Made by a program: the position numbers and the translations under genes
The notes under the pieces: model-generated
The model's input: only the letters and a program-made list of their open reading frames with translations
The model's database searches: none
What the model was told of the DNA's origin: nothing
In this document: piece after piece, positions 17,888 to 27,235 of the stretch
Layout: each line of letters opens with the position of its first letter
Position numbering within the stretch: position 1 is the stretch's first letter
Assembly: GCF_007676705.1 (NCBI RefSeq)
Contig: NZ_VEBF01000001.1
Coordinates: 186,001 to 250,000 of the forward strand
DNA from: Paenibacillus xylanexedens
Lineage (GTDB): Bacteria; Bacillota; Bacilli; Paenibacillales; Paenibacillaceae
DNA length: 64,000 nucleotides
Reading direction: 5' to 3'

Positions 17888-18652
17888 TCATTTCATCGTA
17901 GCCTGACGGTAATATCGAATCACCTTGCGATACATCGTCTTGTCCTTTAACTGATTGAAAATATAGGGGTCTGGCTTGGCATTCACCTCAATAATCCATG
18001 GCGTTAGACTTCGATCAAGTCCGATATCCACCCCAATGCTCTTCAAACGCGTGTATTTCTTCCTCATATGTCGGGCTATATCGATACCTAAGCGGTTCAT
18101 CTCCCGGATCAATTCATTGATTCGTTTGTCGGAAGCATGGGATTTCAGTAAAGTGTGAATGCTCATTGGTTTAGCACCACTATGGTAGTTGGTCACGATT
18201 TTCTTCGGATGACCCAGTCGGCCGATGACCCCTGTCGCTTCCCATTCCTGTTGGGGATTCAATTGGACCATTACCCGTATATCAAAGCGCCTGTTGTTAT
18301 GTTGAAGCAGATGAATACCTCGCTGAATAAGGTAGCTTTTATGCTTAATCAAATGGGTCAGACTTCGATGAAACGACTCGAAACTGTTGAAGGTCAGACG
18401 CTTTTGATGGATCTGGTAGGCAAAATGGTGATGATTGTCCATCTCAGCCTTAATTACCCCCATTCCAAAGGTGCCTATCTCGGGTTTGATATATACCATT
18501 CTATATTTGGCCAGCATGGACTTCAGATTGGATTGGCTAAATCGCTGCGTGTCGGGGATAAACGGTTTGATAGCCGAGTTATTCAGCAATATTTTGGTTT
18601 TGAGCCATTTACTTCGTAACGGTTGGGATCGCAGTGATGCATCAACTCCCAC
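17888..18652 (-). CDS. YheC/YheD-family ATP-grasp protein (endospore coat-associated type)
   Basis: A 254-residue protein with an ATP-grasp fold. An N-terminal strand region precedes MVYIKPEIGTFGMGV, which carries the glycine-rich ATP-binding lysine segment. The catalytic core then includes NNRRFDIRVMVQLN and ends with the metal-binding WIIEVNAKPDP. These match Bacillus YheC/YheD, small proteins associated with the spore coat whose reaction is not established. The start is GTG 18652 with GGAGG 8 bases upstream. It is transcribed alone. Its presence is one of the better signs that the host forms endospores. Confidence 0.88.
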   Translation of the reverse strand: MGVDASLRSQPLRSKWLKTKILLNNSAIKPFIPDTQRFSQSNLKSMLAKYRMVYIKPEIGTFGMGVIKAEMDNHHHFAYQIHQKRLTFNSFESFHRSLTHLIKHKSYLIQRGIHLLQHNNRRFDIRVMVQLNPQQEWEATGVIGRLGHPKKIVTNYHSGAKPMSIHTLLKSHASDKRINELIREMNRLGIDIARHMRKKYTRLKSIGVDIGLDRSLTPWIIEVNAKPDPYIFNQLKDKTMYRKVIRYYRQATMK

Positions 18653-18763
18653 AGTTCACTCCTCCTCTGATCTTATTTTATTAATCCTGATGCTCTAAAC
18701 CATGCAGTATATGCAAGTTTCTTGAACTACTCTTAGGCGTCAGTTGCGAAAAGAGATACACAA

Positions 18764-18800
18764 AAAGCCGACAAGCCCTGATACTTCGGCTTGTCGGCTT
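18764..18800 (-). terminator. Terminator of the subtilase gene
   Basis: AAGCCGACAAGCC (18765-18777) pairs with GGCTTGTCGGCTT (18788-18800), a 13-bp stem, and the minus strand runs into TTTTTGTG. It is among the strongest terminators in the window, about 50 bases past the protease stop. Confidence 0.9.
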
Positions 18801-18851
18801 CTTGCTTGAATCTTCAAAACACAGTTATCATCCGTGTCACACTTCGAATAA

Positions 18852-21800
18852 TTATGGTTGCAGACCTTCAGTGGACGGTGGACTAGATTCGCTCGATTCC
18901 GTTTCTGCTGGGCTCGAATCTGGTTCTGGAACTGATTGTTCTTGTGCTGCGCTTACGAACAATCGTCCAGCTGCTTCAGCCTCTACTTTATTCCCGGCTG
19001 CATCCTGAGCACGAATCACGATAACTCCGCCCTCAAGAACAAGGGATGAAGGTGTCGTGTATGTGCCTGTGTAACGGCCAGGTTCGGTCTCCACCAATGG
19101 AATCTCTCCTGCACCTTGGTCATTCAGATTCAGCGGTAACTGAATTCGGAAAGATGCCTGCAAACCAGGTTTACTATCAAATGAAACGGTAACACTCTCC
19201 CCTGATGTGATTCGAACATCTTCAGCAGGAGTAATATTCGTAAGTTCTGGCAATGCCGTTTCCACGTAGACGGTGCGGGTTACGGTTGTTTTGTTTCCAG
19301 CGATATCGGTTGCTGTAATGGTAATCGTGTTCTCGCCTTCATTGACCAATACGCGGTGACTGAAGCTTCTGTCTTTGCCCACTTGTACGGTTTGCCCGTT
19401 AACGGTTACCTTATCGAGGAATTGTTCCACGACGTTACCCGTTACATGAACAACTTCTGCATTGATGCGATCCCCTTGAGCTGGCGTGAGAATCGTCAAC
19501 TGCGGGTTGATCTGATCCAGAATGACGACGACGGGAAGTGAACGGTCGGTTGTTTTCCCGTCCACCACAGCCTCGGCAGTAATTGCATTAATTCCTGAGC
19601 GGAGTTTCACACCGTATGAGAACTTCCCATCTGTCACGGTTGTGGTGCCAGCCAGATCCTTGCCGTTGTAGAGCTTGATCTGAGCTCCGGATGCAGGAGA
19701 CGTGCCCGACACGTTAAAGGTCGATTGATTCGTATACGTGTTCGCAGGCGCTGTAATTACCGGTGCATTCACCGGATATCTCACGACTGCACGAACCATG
19801 TAGTTACCTTCTTCTGCAGGCGCAGTGCTCCAGGCCCCACCTACACGCTGCCAGCTTCGACCTGCATTCGCACCATTCTCATCGGTAGCCAATCCCGGAG
19901 CGCTTGTTCCGGCTACGCTTTGTACATACACGATATAGAAGTCACCCGTTACAATCACTGGTTCCGGGAATTCAACGGTTGTCCATTGATCGTTACGAAG
20001 TGCAGTACCATCGAATGGTCCAGCCAGCTGTCTTCCCGGCGCTCCGCCAGCGCCCGATGCATCATAAACGGCATATTGGAACGCTGTACCTCCAGGTACA
20101 GGCCATTCGGTGTTCCAGAACCGGAACGATGCGCCTGTAAGCTGTGCAGTTTCCAGCTCTGGTGTCATTCGAACCGCCCAGGCATTGTCAGCAGCGACAA
20201 AAGCTCTTGCATTCTCTGGTGATCCATCATCATAAGCAATTTCCCCAGGGAAACCGATGAATGGTTTCAAGGCAACATTTGCCTCTGCCGTTCCATTACC
20301 AGGTACAGTTACAGTGACGGTTTTACTGTAATAATCTGCAGCCCGGATGGATAGAGTGTAGCTTCCTTCCAATACCTGAATATCGAAGCTGCCATCTGAA
20401 CCTGTGCGAACTTCACCTACCTTGGCATCTTCCACGACGAGGACGGAAGCATCAGCCAGTGGTTGGCCTGTCCGCTCATCGGTTACTACACCTTCAATCT
20501 GTCCATGCGGGATTGCCTCCAGATTAAAGTTGGCTTTCGCCCCACTGCCGTCTGTGATCGTTACCTGCTGAGTTCGAGGATAGTATCCATATGCCTCCGC
20601 TTTTAACGTGTAATCACCAGCTACGTGTGTGAAGCTATACTTGCCCGTAGCCGAATCCGTCTTCACTGAACGACCGGTTTCGAGGACGGTTACCGTTGCA
20701 CTTGCAGGCAGGCTTTGCGGATTAACCGAACCTGTTTCTGGTTTTTCAACTTCCGGTTGCTGCTGTTTCGTTTTGTTGAATTCCGCTTTGTCTGTCCGTG
20801 AAATTTTGTACCACGGGTTATCATAGGACGGTTTCGGTTTGTCACTGTTAAGCACAACCGCACTGTCCTCGGTTACTGTCTCCGCAGCAACTCCCAGTAC
20901 ACGGAAATCATCAATGAACCAACCTGTCTTCACGACACTGTTGTCCGAGGTCAGACGGAACCGGAATTGAACTTCATTGCCGGTAAGTGCATTCAGGTCA
21001 TAAAATACGGGTGTCCATTGTTTTCCATTTGTACTGTGTGAAAATTTACCCAGTTCTGACCATGTGGTTCCACCATCCTTGGTGACTTCCACATATCCGT
21101 AATCGTATCCACTCTCAATCTCGTACCAATGATTAAACGTAAGTGTTCCTTCGGACACATCGGTCAAATCAATGACTGGAGATACGAGTGAATAGTTGGA
21201 GCCATTCTCGTACGTATTGTCGAGATCAGTCGCCCAGACATTCGGCGGAGAAACGGCGCTGGCAGGTCCCGTTACCGGAATACCGCGTTCCCATTCATCT
21301 TTGGTCCCCGAATGAGTCCAGCCATGATCATCACTGCCATCGAAATGATCGATGTAGATATCCTGAGGCACCTCTACTGTAATGGAGACCTCGTTCGATT
21401 TGTCGCTTTCATTGCCACTATAATCAAGTGCGGCAACGGTATAGTAATAGGTCGAATCCGTCACCGTAGCCGTATCTGTAAACGTTGTTCCTGTTGCAGT
21501 TCCAATGGATTCATAACCTGCACCTGCGGTTGTGGAGCGATATACCACATAGGATTCGAGATCCTCATCGCTCGAACCAGTCCAGCTCAAGGCTACATTA
21601 CCAAGAATATCGGCTGTCGCAGACAATCCGGCAGGAGCGCCCGGAGCAATCTCATCCAGTTCTTCTACAGCAAAATCATCAATGTACCAGCCAGCCTTTT
21701 GCACTGAATTATCGCTCGTCAGATTGAACTTGATGAACACCTGCTGTCCCGCGTATTCACGAAGATCCACATACTGCGTCTTCCAATTGCCACCTGTTCC

Positions 21801-24101
21801 CGTGAAGGTTAACCGTTCTTCGAACACATAATCGCTATCCTCGGAAGCGATGTATACCTTGCCGAAGTCGATGTTATTCTCCAGGTCATACCAGTGCTTG
21901 AAGGATAATAACGCACCTTCCGGACTCTCGGTTAGATCAATAGGTGGCGCAAGCAGATATGCGTTGCTATTGGCCACGTAAGTCCCTTGCAGATTGGTTG
22001 CAATCACCTTGTCACCGGAGTGTGCACTTCCAGGACCACTGGTCGGTGCTCCCCATACCCAAGTACTTCCTGTCCCACCAGTCGTGAAGCCCAGCTGATC
22101 TTCTTCAAAATCCTGAAGATATCCTGGCTGAACACCATTGGACACAGCCACTTTATATACCTGACTTTCGAATCCGTTGTTGCCGTAATCGTTCACGCGG
22201 ATATAATACTCTACACCTTGCGGGTCAATAAGAAAAGCAGGGATTGTCGCTGTATACGTCCCATCTTTGTTATCTCCGGCAATCCGATTCATCGGTAGAT
22301 AAACGTACTGGTTGGTGCCTGTCGTTTTGGCAAAAGCCTCAACCGAGACTACCGCGACGTTATCTGTCACATGAGCGGTTAAGGGTATATCGATGCCTGT
22401 AAAGGCAGAATTGACAGGGGTATGTGCCAGTACCGGCTCTTCCAGATCATCTCCGGCTGTAACCACTCTGCCGGAAACTGTGCCGATTCCTTCGAGTACC
22501 GAACCCACAGCATCGAGGGCATTAATAATACCATGACCGTAACCATTATTAGGGGAGGTCGGGTACTGGCTGTCCGTTCTCGGCGTCGCTGTGTCTGTTA
22601 TGATCTGCTCCAGCTGATCCACCGTCAGGGAATGGTTGGCCTGAAGCAGTAGTGCAGCCAGTGCAGTCGTATGCGGGCCAGCCATTGAAGTACCGTTCCA
22701 GCCTCCCTCATATACACCGCCCGGAACTGCTGAACGGATGTTTACCCCAGGGGCAGATACTTCAGGCTTGATCTCACCATACGGAGATGGACCCAGCAGC
22801 GAGAAGGAAGCCAGATTACCATTAATATCCGTGGCTCCCGTAGCGAAACTTTCGGGGTAATTGGCAGGATTTGCGACAGAGCCCGGACCACCCGGATTCG
22901 TCAATCTTACATTACCCGCGGAGAACTCGGGAAAGATCTGCGCATCTCGCCAAGCTTGGACCATAGGCCGGAACCATTCATCCAGTCCTGCGCCTCCGCC
23001 CCATGAGTTGTTGACGACATCCGGTGCAAGTTCAGGATGCAGATTGCCTTCCGCATCCACCGGAGCAATCAACCACTGTCCGCCATCCAGAATAATGGCA
23101 TCGGTTGTTTCAGGATTGAATATCCGCACACCAATCCATTTTGCACCGGGAGCAACCCCGATCTGGTTGGTGCCATCTGCTTCGGAGCCAACCATCGTAC
23201 CCATTGTGTGAGTACCATGTCCGTCTTCGTCCGCAGGTAGGGCAGCATTACTGTGCGGATCATACCAGCTCAATTCGGGATCAACGATGTTTCCCGAGGC
23301 ATCCAGTCCACGCCATTTGCTGCGAAGTGCCGGGTGAGTATAGTCCACACCGCTGTCCAGATTGGCAACGACAATACCTGTTCCGTCGATGCCCCGATCC
23401 CACACCGCTGGTGCATTGATGTAATCAAGGTTCCATTCCACGTTCTCGGTTGTTAGATTGTCTTTGGCAACAGGTTCCTTGTCTTTAACACCGACTGCGG
23501 CGTCTTTAGCTGGCGTTTGGACAGCATCCTTGGCTGGCGCCGCATTCGCCGATTCTTTACTCACTTCCGCTTTCTGTAAGTATCGTGTCTCATTCGGTAG
23601 AACCTTCTCTACCTCAGGCAGCAGCGCAATCTGTTCCATGACTTCTTTTGTACTCGTTACTGCCAGTGAATTGACGATAAAATAGCTTTTATATTCTTTG
23701 ACCTTACCCAGGTCAACTTCCTTTTCCAGATAACTTTCCAATGTATATTGTGTACGTGAGGCCGTTTCCCGCAGAGAACTGACGACCGAATTACGAACGG
23801 ACAGCTTCGTGGCTGAGGCCGTTTGTTTGGCGATGGTCGCTTTTTCCAGGGCCTGTTTGGAGACTGCTGCTGTATCCACCTGTTCCTTCATTTTCACCAG
23901 ATAGGTAACATATTCACTACCTTCGAATTCTTTGGTCAACTTGGCGTTTACTTTGGACTCCGAAACTTTGGCAAGTCCAGATTTCATATCCAATTTGGAT
24001 GATGTGGAGTTTTCAGCTGAAACCGGATGAATGATCGAAAATGCAAGGAGAAGCGAGAGCCCCATGGAGATGGGCTTGCGTAACCGATTAATCTTTATCA
24101 A
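18852..24101 (-). CDS. Very large secreted subtilisin-family (S8) protease, bacillopeptidase F-like
   Basis: A 1749-residue exoprotease. Residues 1-29 form a signal peptide ending in VSA. An inhibitor I9-like propeptide spans about 60-175. The S8 catalytic domain has Asp249 (ANLDSGVDYTHP), His295 (EDGHGTHTMG) and Ser472 (NGTSMAGPHT), with Asn397 in FSAGN as oxyanion residue. C-terminal to it are two related immune-inhibitor-A/MAM-like beta domains, each with a GW(Y/F)IDDF ending, flanking a fibronectin III-like domain. Two carboxypeptidase-regulatory-like repeats, a lectin-like domain and several Ig-like modules complete the protein. There is no LPXTG or S-layer motif, so it should be released. 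The start is TTG 24101 behind AAGGAG. It is monocistronic, with its own leader region and terminator. Confidence 0.93.
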   Translation of the reverse strand: MIKINRLRKPISMGLSLLLAFSIIHPVSAENSTSSKLDMKSGLAKVSESKVNAKLTKEFEGSEYVTYLVKMKEQVDTAAVSKQALEKATIAKQTASATKLSVRNSVVSSLRETASRTQYTLESYLEKEVDLGKVKEYKSYFIVNSLAVTSTKEVMEQIALLPEVEKVLPNETRYLQKAEVSKESANAAPAKDAVQTPAKDAAVGVKDKEPVAKDNLTTENVEWNLDYINAPAVWDRGIDGTGIVVANLDSGVDYTHPALRSKWRGLDASGNIVDPELSWYDPHSNAALPADEDGHGTHTMGTMVGSEADGTNQIGVAPGAKWIGVRIFNPETTDAIILDGGQWLIAPVDAEGNLHPELAPDVVNNSWGGGAGLDEWFRPMVQAWRDAQIFPEFSAGNVRLTNPGGPGSVANPANYPESFATGATDINGNLASFSLLGPSPYGEIKPEVSAPGVNIRSAVPGGVYEGGWNGTSMAGPHTTALAALLLQANHSLTVDQLEQIITDTATPRTDSQYPTSPNNGYGHGIINALDAVGSVLEGIGTVSGRVVTAGDDLEEPVLAHTPVNSAFTGIDIPLTAHVTDNVAVVSVEAFAKTTGTNQYVYLPMNRIAGDNKDGTYTATIPAFLIDPQGVEYYIRVNDYGNNGFESQVYKVAVSNGVQPGYLQDFEEDQLGFTTGGTGSTWVWGAPTSGPGSAHSGDKVIATNLQGTYVANSNAYLLAPPIDLTESPEGALLSFKHWYDLENNIDFGKVYIASEDSDYVFEERLTFTGTGGNWKTQYVDLREYAGQQVFIKFNLTSDNSVQKAGWYIDDFAVEELDEIAPGAPAGLSATADILGNVALSWTGSSDEDLESYVVYRSTTAGAGYESIGTATGTTFTDTATVTDSTYYYTVAALDYSGNESDKSNEVSITVEVPQDIYIDHFDGSDDHGWTHSGTKDEWERGIPVTGPASAVSPPNVWATDLDNTYENGSNYSLVSPVIDLTDVSEGTLTFNHWYEIESGYDYGYVEVTKDGGTTWSELGKFSHSTNGKQWTPVFYDLNALTGNEVQFRFRLTSDNSVVKTGWFIDDFRVLGVAAETVTEDSAVVLNSDKPKPSYDNPWYKISRTDKAEFNKTKQQQPEVEKPETGSVNPQSLPASATVTVLETGRSVKTDSATGKYSFTHVAGDYTLKAEAYGYYPRTQQVTITDGSGAKANFNLEAIPHGQIEGVVTDERTGQPLADASVLVVEDAKVGEVRTGSDGSFDIQVLEGSYTLSIRAADYYSKTVTVTVPGNGTAEANVALKPFIGFPGEIAYDDGSPENARAFVAADNAWAVRMTPELETAQLTGASFRFWNTEWPVPGGTAFQYAVYDASGAGGAPGRQLAGPFDGTALRNDQWTTVEFPEPVIVTGDFYIVYVQSVAGTSAPGLATDENGANAGRSWQRVGGAWSTAPAEEGNYMVRAVVRYPVNAPVITAPANTYTNQSTFNVSGTSPASGAQIKLYNGKDLAGTTTVTDGKFSYGVKLRSGINAITAEAVVDGKTTDRSLPVVVILDQINPQLTILTPAQGDRINAEVVHVTGNVVEQFLDKVTVNGQTVQVGKDRSFSHRVLVNEGENTITITATDIAGNKTTVTRTVYVETALPELTNITPAEDVRITSGESVTVSFDSKPGLQASFRIQLPLNLNDQGAGEIPLVETEPGRYTGTYTTPSSLVLEGGVIVIRAQDAAGNKVEAEAAGRLFVSAAQEQSVPEPDSSPAETESSESSPPSTEGLQP

Positions 24102-24116
24102 ACTTTTCCACTCCTT

Positions 24117-24237
24117 TTACCCGGTTTTGTAATTTAGTCTGGTACATATGCCCTTCTCTGCAGAATAAAACGATAAAACAACCTTTGTTGCGGACGAAAT
24201 AGACGCCCTGGGTTTCACATAAAGCCTCACCTCCTTT
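24117..24237 (-). promoter_or_regulatory. Leader of the protease gene with a consensus ribosome binding site and a start-stop / 33-codon uORF
   Basis: On the minus strand AAAGGAGGTGA (24227-24237), a textbook Shine-Dalgarno, precedes ATG (24220-24218) that is followed at once by TGA (24217-24215). The overlapping GTG at 24218 opens a 33-codon frame (MKPRASISSATK...) that ends with TAA at 24119-24117, directly against the AAGGAG of the protease. Both readings place a ribosome initiation event about 115 bases before the protease start. No function is established; this could be translational control or an accident. Confidence 0.45.
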
Positions 24238-24751
24238 ACAGGTCTGGTTAGGGAACAATATGAGTCAGAAGAGATAACTGGATCAGTCTATGATTTTTCA
24301 CTTGGAAATTTAGGAGATTTAGAACGACTCGGGTTAAGACGTGAGAGTGAAAGGTTTGGGTGTTTGTGCAGTGCAACGAGAGTGAATGTCTATAAGCATT
24401 CATGTGGAAGGGTGATCTGGAGCGTTAGCAGAACGCTTGCTAAGGAGTAGTGAATCCGAATTTCGATCGTAGTTCGAGTGAGTTAGAAAACGATTTAAAT
24501 TACATATACTAGTCGATTAGGAATTTAATTGGATTTTATTGGTATAGTATAGAATCATTATTCGATATATACAAGCACTTTTATTGAAAAATATAGAAAA
24601 TAAGTCTATTTAATGCTTTTATGTGTCTCATGTCGCTTGTACTCTTAATTACAATTTTCGCATTCACGCAAATTCAACCATAAAAAACGGTTCAAATAGA
24701 CCCTAGATTACTATCACTCCCCTCAGATAATAGTCCACTTATGAAATCACA
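24238..24751. other. Long non-coding stretch with potential alternative hairpins
   Basis: About 510 bases without a supported gene between the protease leader and the fucosidase terminator. 24300-24500 is purine-rich on the plus strand and can form TGAATG/CATTCA (24383-24388 with 24397-24402). Two mutually exclusive stems are also possible: AGCGTT/AACGCT (24421-24426 with 24432-24437) and TTAGCA/TGCTAA (24425-24430 with 24438-24443). The remainder is AT-rich. The promoter of the protease gene must lie in this region. Confidence 0.4.
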
Positions 24752-24783
24752 AACAAAAAAAGAACCGACGCTTTTGCCGGCTC
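24752..24783 (-). terminator. Terminator of the fucosidase gene
   Basis: On the minus strand GAGCCGGC pairs with GTCGGTTC (two G-U pairs) around AAAAGC, followed by seven T. It begins about 10 bases past the GH29 stop. Confidence 0.8.
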
Positions 24784-24793
24784 CCTTTCACTT

Positions 24794-26254
24794 CTAATCC
24801 AATTTAATTTTGAAAACGACAGGCGCAATACTCTTCACATTCGTGGTGGTGATGGTCAGTGCGTCCACTGTTCTCTCCCATTGCGGCTGTTCTTCATAGC
24901 CAAGTACCTGAATATCTTGAATGACCCCTTGAAAATGGTGAGAATTTTCCTTCAGGGATTTAATGTGCACCACCCCGTTATCCGGGTAAGCAAGTACCGT
25001 GGCATACAGATTGCTTTCTTTTACCGTAAACCGTATATCTTCACTCGTGAAAACCTTGGTATCCCCATCCGTGAATTGCCCTTCCTTCACCTCTGTTGGG
25101 CCTTCGCCATACGTACGCCAGAATGATGTATCATAGATCGCTTCCCCATTCACCTCCATCCATTTGCCAATCGTCAGCAAGATATCCCGATCTTCATCTG
25201 GTATGCTGCCATCTGCTTTGGGCCCTATGTTTAGCAGCAGATTGCCGTTTTTACTTACAATATCGACGAGATCTCGGATGATCTCTTCGGCCGTTTTGTA
25301 GTTGTTGTTTTCCGTGTAACACCATGAGTTTTTAGCGACAGCCGTATCCGTTTGCCAAAAATAAGGCTTGAGATCAGCGAATTGTCCACGCTCTACATCC
25401 GGAACAGCAGAGCCAAACATAAAGGCCTCATGTTTATAATTAATGGCTACAGGGAAGCCCCATTCTTCAGCTTTGTTATAATAATAGGCAGCGAATTTCT
25501 TAAGATAAGGTTTGAACGCAACCATTTGAATCCACCAATCGAAATAGAAGACCTTCGGCTGATATTCATCGACCAGTTCACAGCAGCGAATCAGCCAGTC
25601 TTCCAGATACTCTTCAGTTGGGGGGGAGTCATACAAGTCGAAGTGATCCTTGGGTTCCCGCATGGCAGGCCAATAGAAATCTCCACGTTTCAAAGGTTCC
25701 TTAATGTCTGAATCGAATTCCTTACCGTGAGACATGAAGAACCAATGCTCGGCACGGTGAGACGATACACACAAGGTCAGTCCTTGCTTCTCATACGCAG
25801 TCTTCATCTCACCCAGAAGATCCCGTTTGGGGCCCATTTCATATGTGTTATAGTGAGAGATAGCGCTATTGTACATCTGAAAACCATCATGGTGCTCAGC
25901 CACGGGCATAACATATCTGGCTCCAGCTTGTTTGAATAGCGTGGCCCATTCGTCTGCATCGAACTTCTCTGCACGAAACATCGGAATGAAGTCTTTATAA
26001 CCAAAGTCCTTATGCGGTCCATACACCGCAAGGTGATGTTCATAGGCTTTGGAGCCCTGGATATACATATTACGCGAATACCATTCGCTATCATAAGCTG
26101 GGACGGAATATAACCCCCAGTGGATGAAAATGCCAAATTTTGCTTTTTGGTACCATTCGGGAACTTGAAAAGCGCTAAGCGAGCTCCAGTTGTCCTTAAA
26201 TTTACCGCTGGCAATCGTTGCTTCGATCTGTTGCAAATATTCGTTTTTGTCCAT
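24794..26254 (-). CDS. GH29 alpha-L-fucosidase
   Basis: A 486-residue fucosidase without signal peptide, so cytoplasmic. The N-terminal catalytic barrel shows KFGIFIHWGLYSVPAYDSEWY (HW at 45-46), VMPVAEHHDGFQMY and the nucleophile motif FYFDWW with Asp239. GNLLLNIGPKADGSI and a C-terminal beta domain follow. In GH29 the acid/base is poorly conserved, and I do not assign it. The gene is divergent from an AraC regulator across about 120 bases and has its own terminator. It may remove fucose from glycans handled by the neighbouring mannosidase and glucosidase systems, but no shared regulation is visible. Confidence 0.95.
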   Translation of the reverse strand: MDKNEYLQQIEATIASGKFKDNWSSLSAFQVPEWYQKAKFGIFIHWGLYSVPAYDSEWYSRNMYIQGSKAYEHHLAVYGPHKDFGYKDFIPMFRAEKFDADEWATLFKQAGARYVMPVAEHHDGFQMYNSAISHYNTYEMGPKRDLLGEMKTAYEKQGLTLCVSSHRAEHWFFMSHGKEFDSDIKEPLKRGDFYWPAMREPKDHFDLYDSPPTEEYLEDWLIRCCELVDEYQPKVFYFDWWIQMVAFKPYLKKFAAYYYNKAEEWGFPVAINYKHEAFMFGSAVPDVERGQFADLKPYFWQTDTAVAKNSWCYTENNNYKTAEEIIRDLVDIVSKNGNLLLNIGPKADGSIPDEDRDILLTIGKWMEVNGEAIYDTSFWRTYGEGPTEVKEGQFTDGDTKVFTSEDIRFTVKESNLYATVLAYPDNGVVHIKSLKENSHHFQGVIQDIQVLGYEEQPQWERTVDALTITTTNVKSIAPVVFKIKLD

Positions 26255-26376
26255 GATATGTTCTCATCCCTTCCGTTATCGTCTGCACTTGTATTGTAGT
26301 GCTACGGCCCATGGATAGACATGTAGAACACTAACTTTTAGATGGACAATAATAACCTTGTATGGAGATGAGGATC

Positions 26377-27210
26377 ATGAATCACCAAACTTTGCTTACG
26401 AACTACCTGTCCAATCTGCAAGTTGATTTATTCATGGTCAATTACAATCGGTGCGACACCGATTGGCGGGATCTGGATTACACGCCAGACTACAGCAAGT
26501 TTTATTTCATATGCGAAGGTGAGGGGTGGCTCAAAATTGGGAATGAAGAGTACTACCCTGCGCCTAATCAGCTTATTTTAATGCCGGAGGGAATCCAGCA
26601 GTCCTACTCGGTGATTAACGATCGTCCTTTTCTCAAATACTGGTGTCACTTTAGCGCGAAGGTGGGGGGAATTAATTTATTCCAAATCCTGAAGTTCCCG
26701 CACATCTGTACGATAGATCAACCTGAGTTGATTCAGGGGATTTTCAGCAGCATCCTTACATATGCGAAGTCTGATGAAGTCTATGCCCATATGATGGCCA
26801 AGAGCAAACTGACCGAGTTACTGTCCCACTATATAATGAATCTGGATCTGGATCAGATCTCCTTTATTAACGTGCCTGTCATGGAGAAGTTGTCTGCCAT
26901 TCTGGCTTACATCGACTCCAACATCGAAGAGAATATTTCGGTTCAGGATCTGGCCCAGATCGCCTACATGCATCCGAATTATTTTATTCGATTTTTCAAG
27001 CAGCAGATCGGCATTCCACCAATCCTCTACATCACAGGCAAAAAAATCGACAAAGCCAAGGAACTGCTTACCTGCACCCCGAACACCATTACAGCCATTG
27101 CCGAGAATCTCGGATTCAGTGATTTGTATTATTTCTCCAGACAGTTCAAAAAGCATACAGGGCTCACGCCTACGGAGTTCCGCAGGCAAACTACAGTTCG
27201 GACTTCGTAG
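26377..27210 (+). CDS. AraC family regulator, divergent from the fucosidase
   Basis: A 277-residue regulator with an N-terminal AraC-type cupin arm (FYFICEGEGWLKIGNEEYYP) and a C-terminal double helix-turn-helix (SVQDLAQIAYMHPNYFIRFFKQQIG and the FSDLYYFSRQFKKHTGLTPTEF signature). I choose ATG 26377 because GGAG lies 9 bases before it. An upstream in-frame ATG at 26362 would place this ribosome binding site inside the gene. Head-to-head arrangement with GH29 suggests it activates the fucosidase in response to fucose or a fucoside. The gene ends 26 bases before the convergent GH30 gene. Confidence 0.9.
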   Translation: MNHQTLLTNYLSNLQVDLFMVNYNRCDTDWRDLDYTPDYSKFYFICEGEGWLKIGNEEYYPAPNQLILMPEGIQQSYSVINDRPFLKYWCHFSAKVGGINLFQILKFPHICTIDQPELIQGIFSSILTYAKSDEVYAHMMAKSKLTELLSHYIMNLDLDQISFINVPVMEKLSAILAYIDSNIEENISVQDLAQIAYMHPNYFIRFFKQQIGIPPILYITGKKIDKAKELLTCTPNTITAIAENLGFSDLYYFSRQFKKHTGLTPTEFRRQTTVRTS

Positions 27211-27235
27211 GGCGTAAGCCCTGATACTCTGCTTT

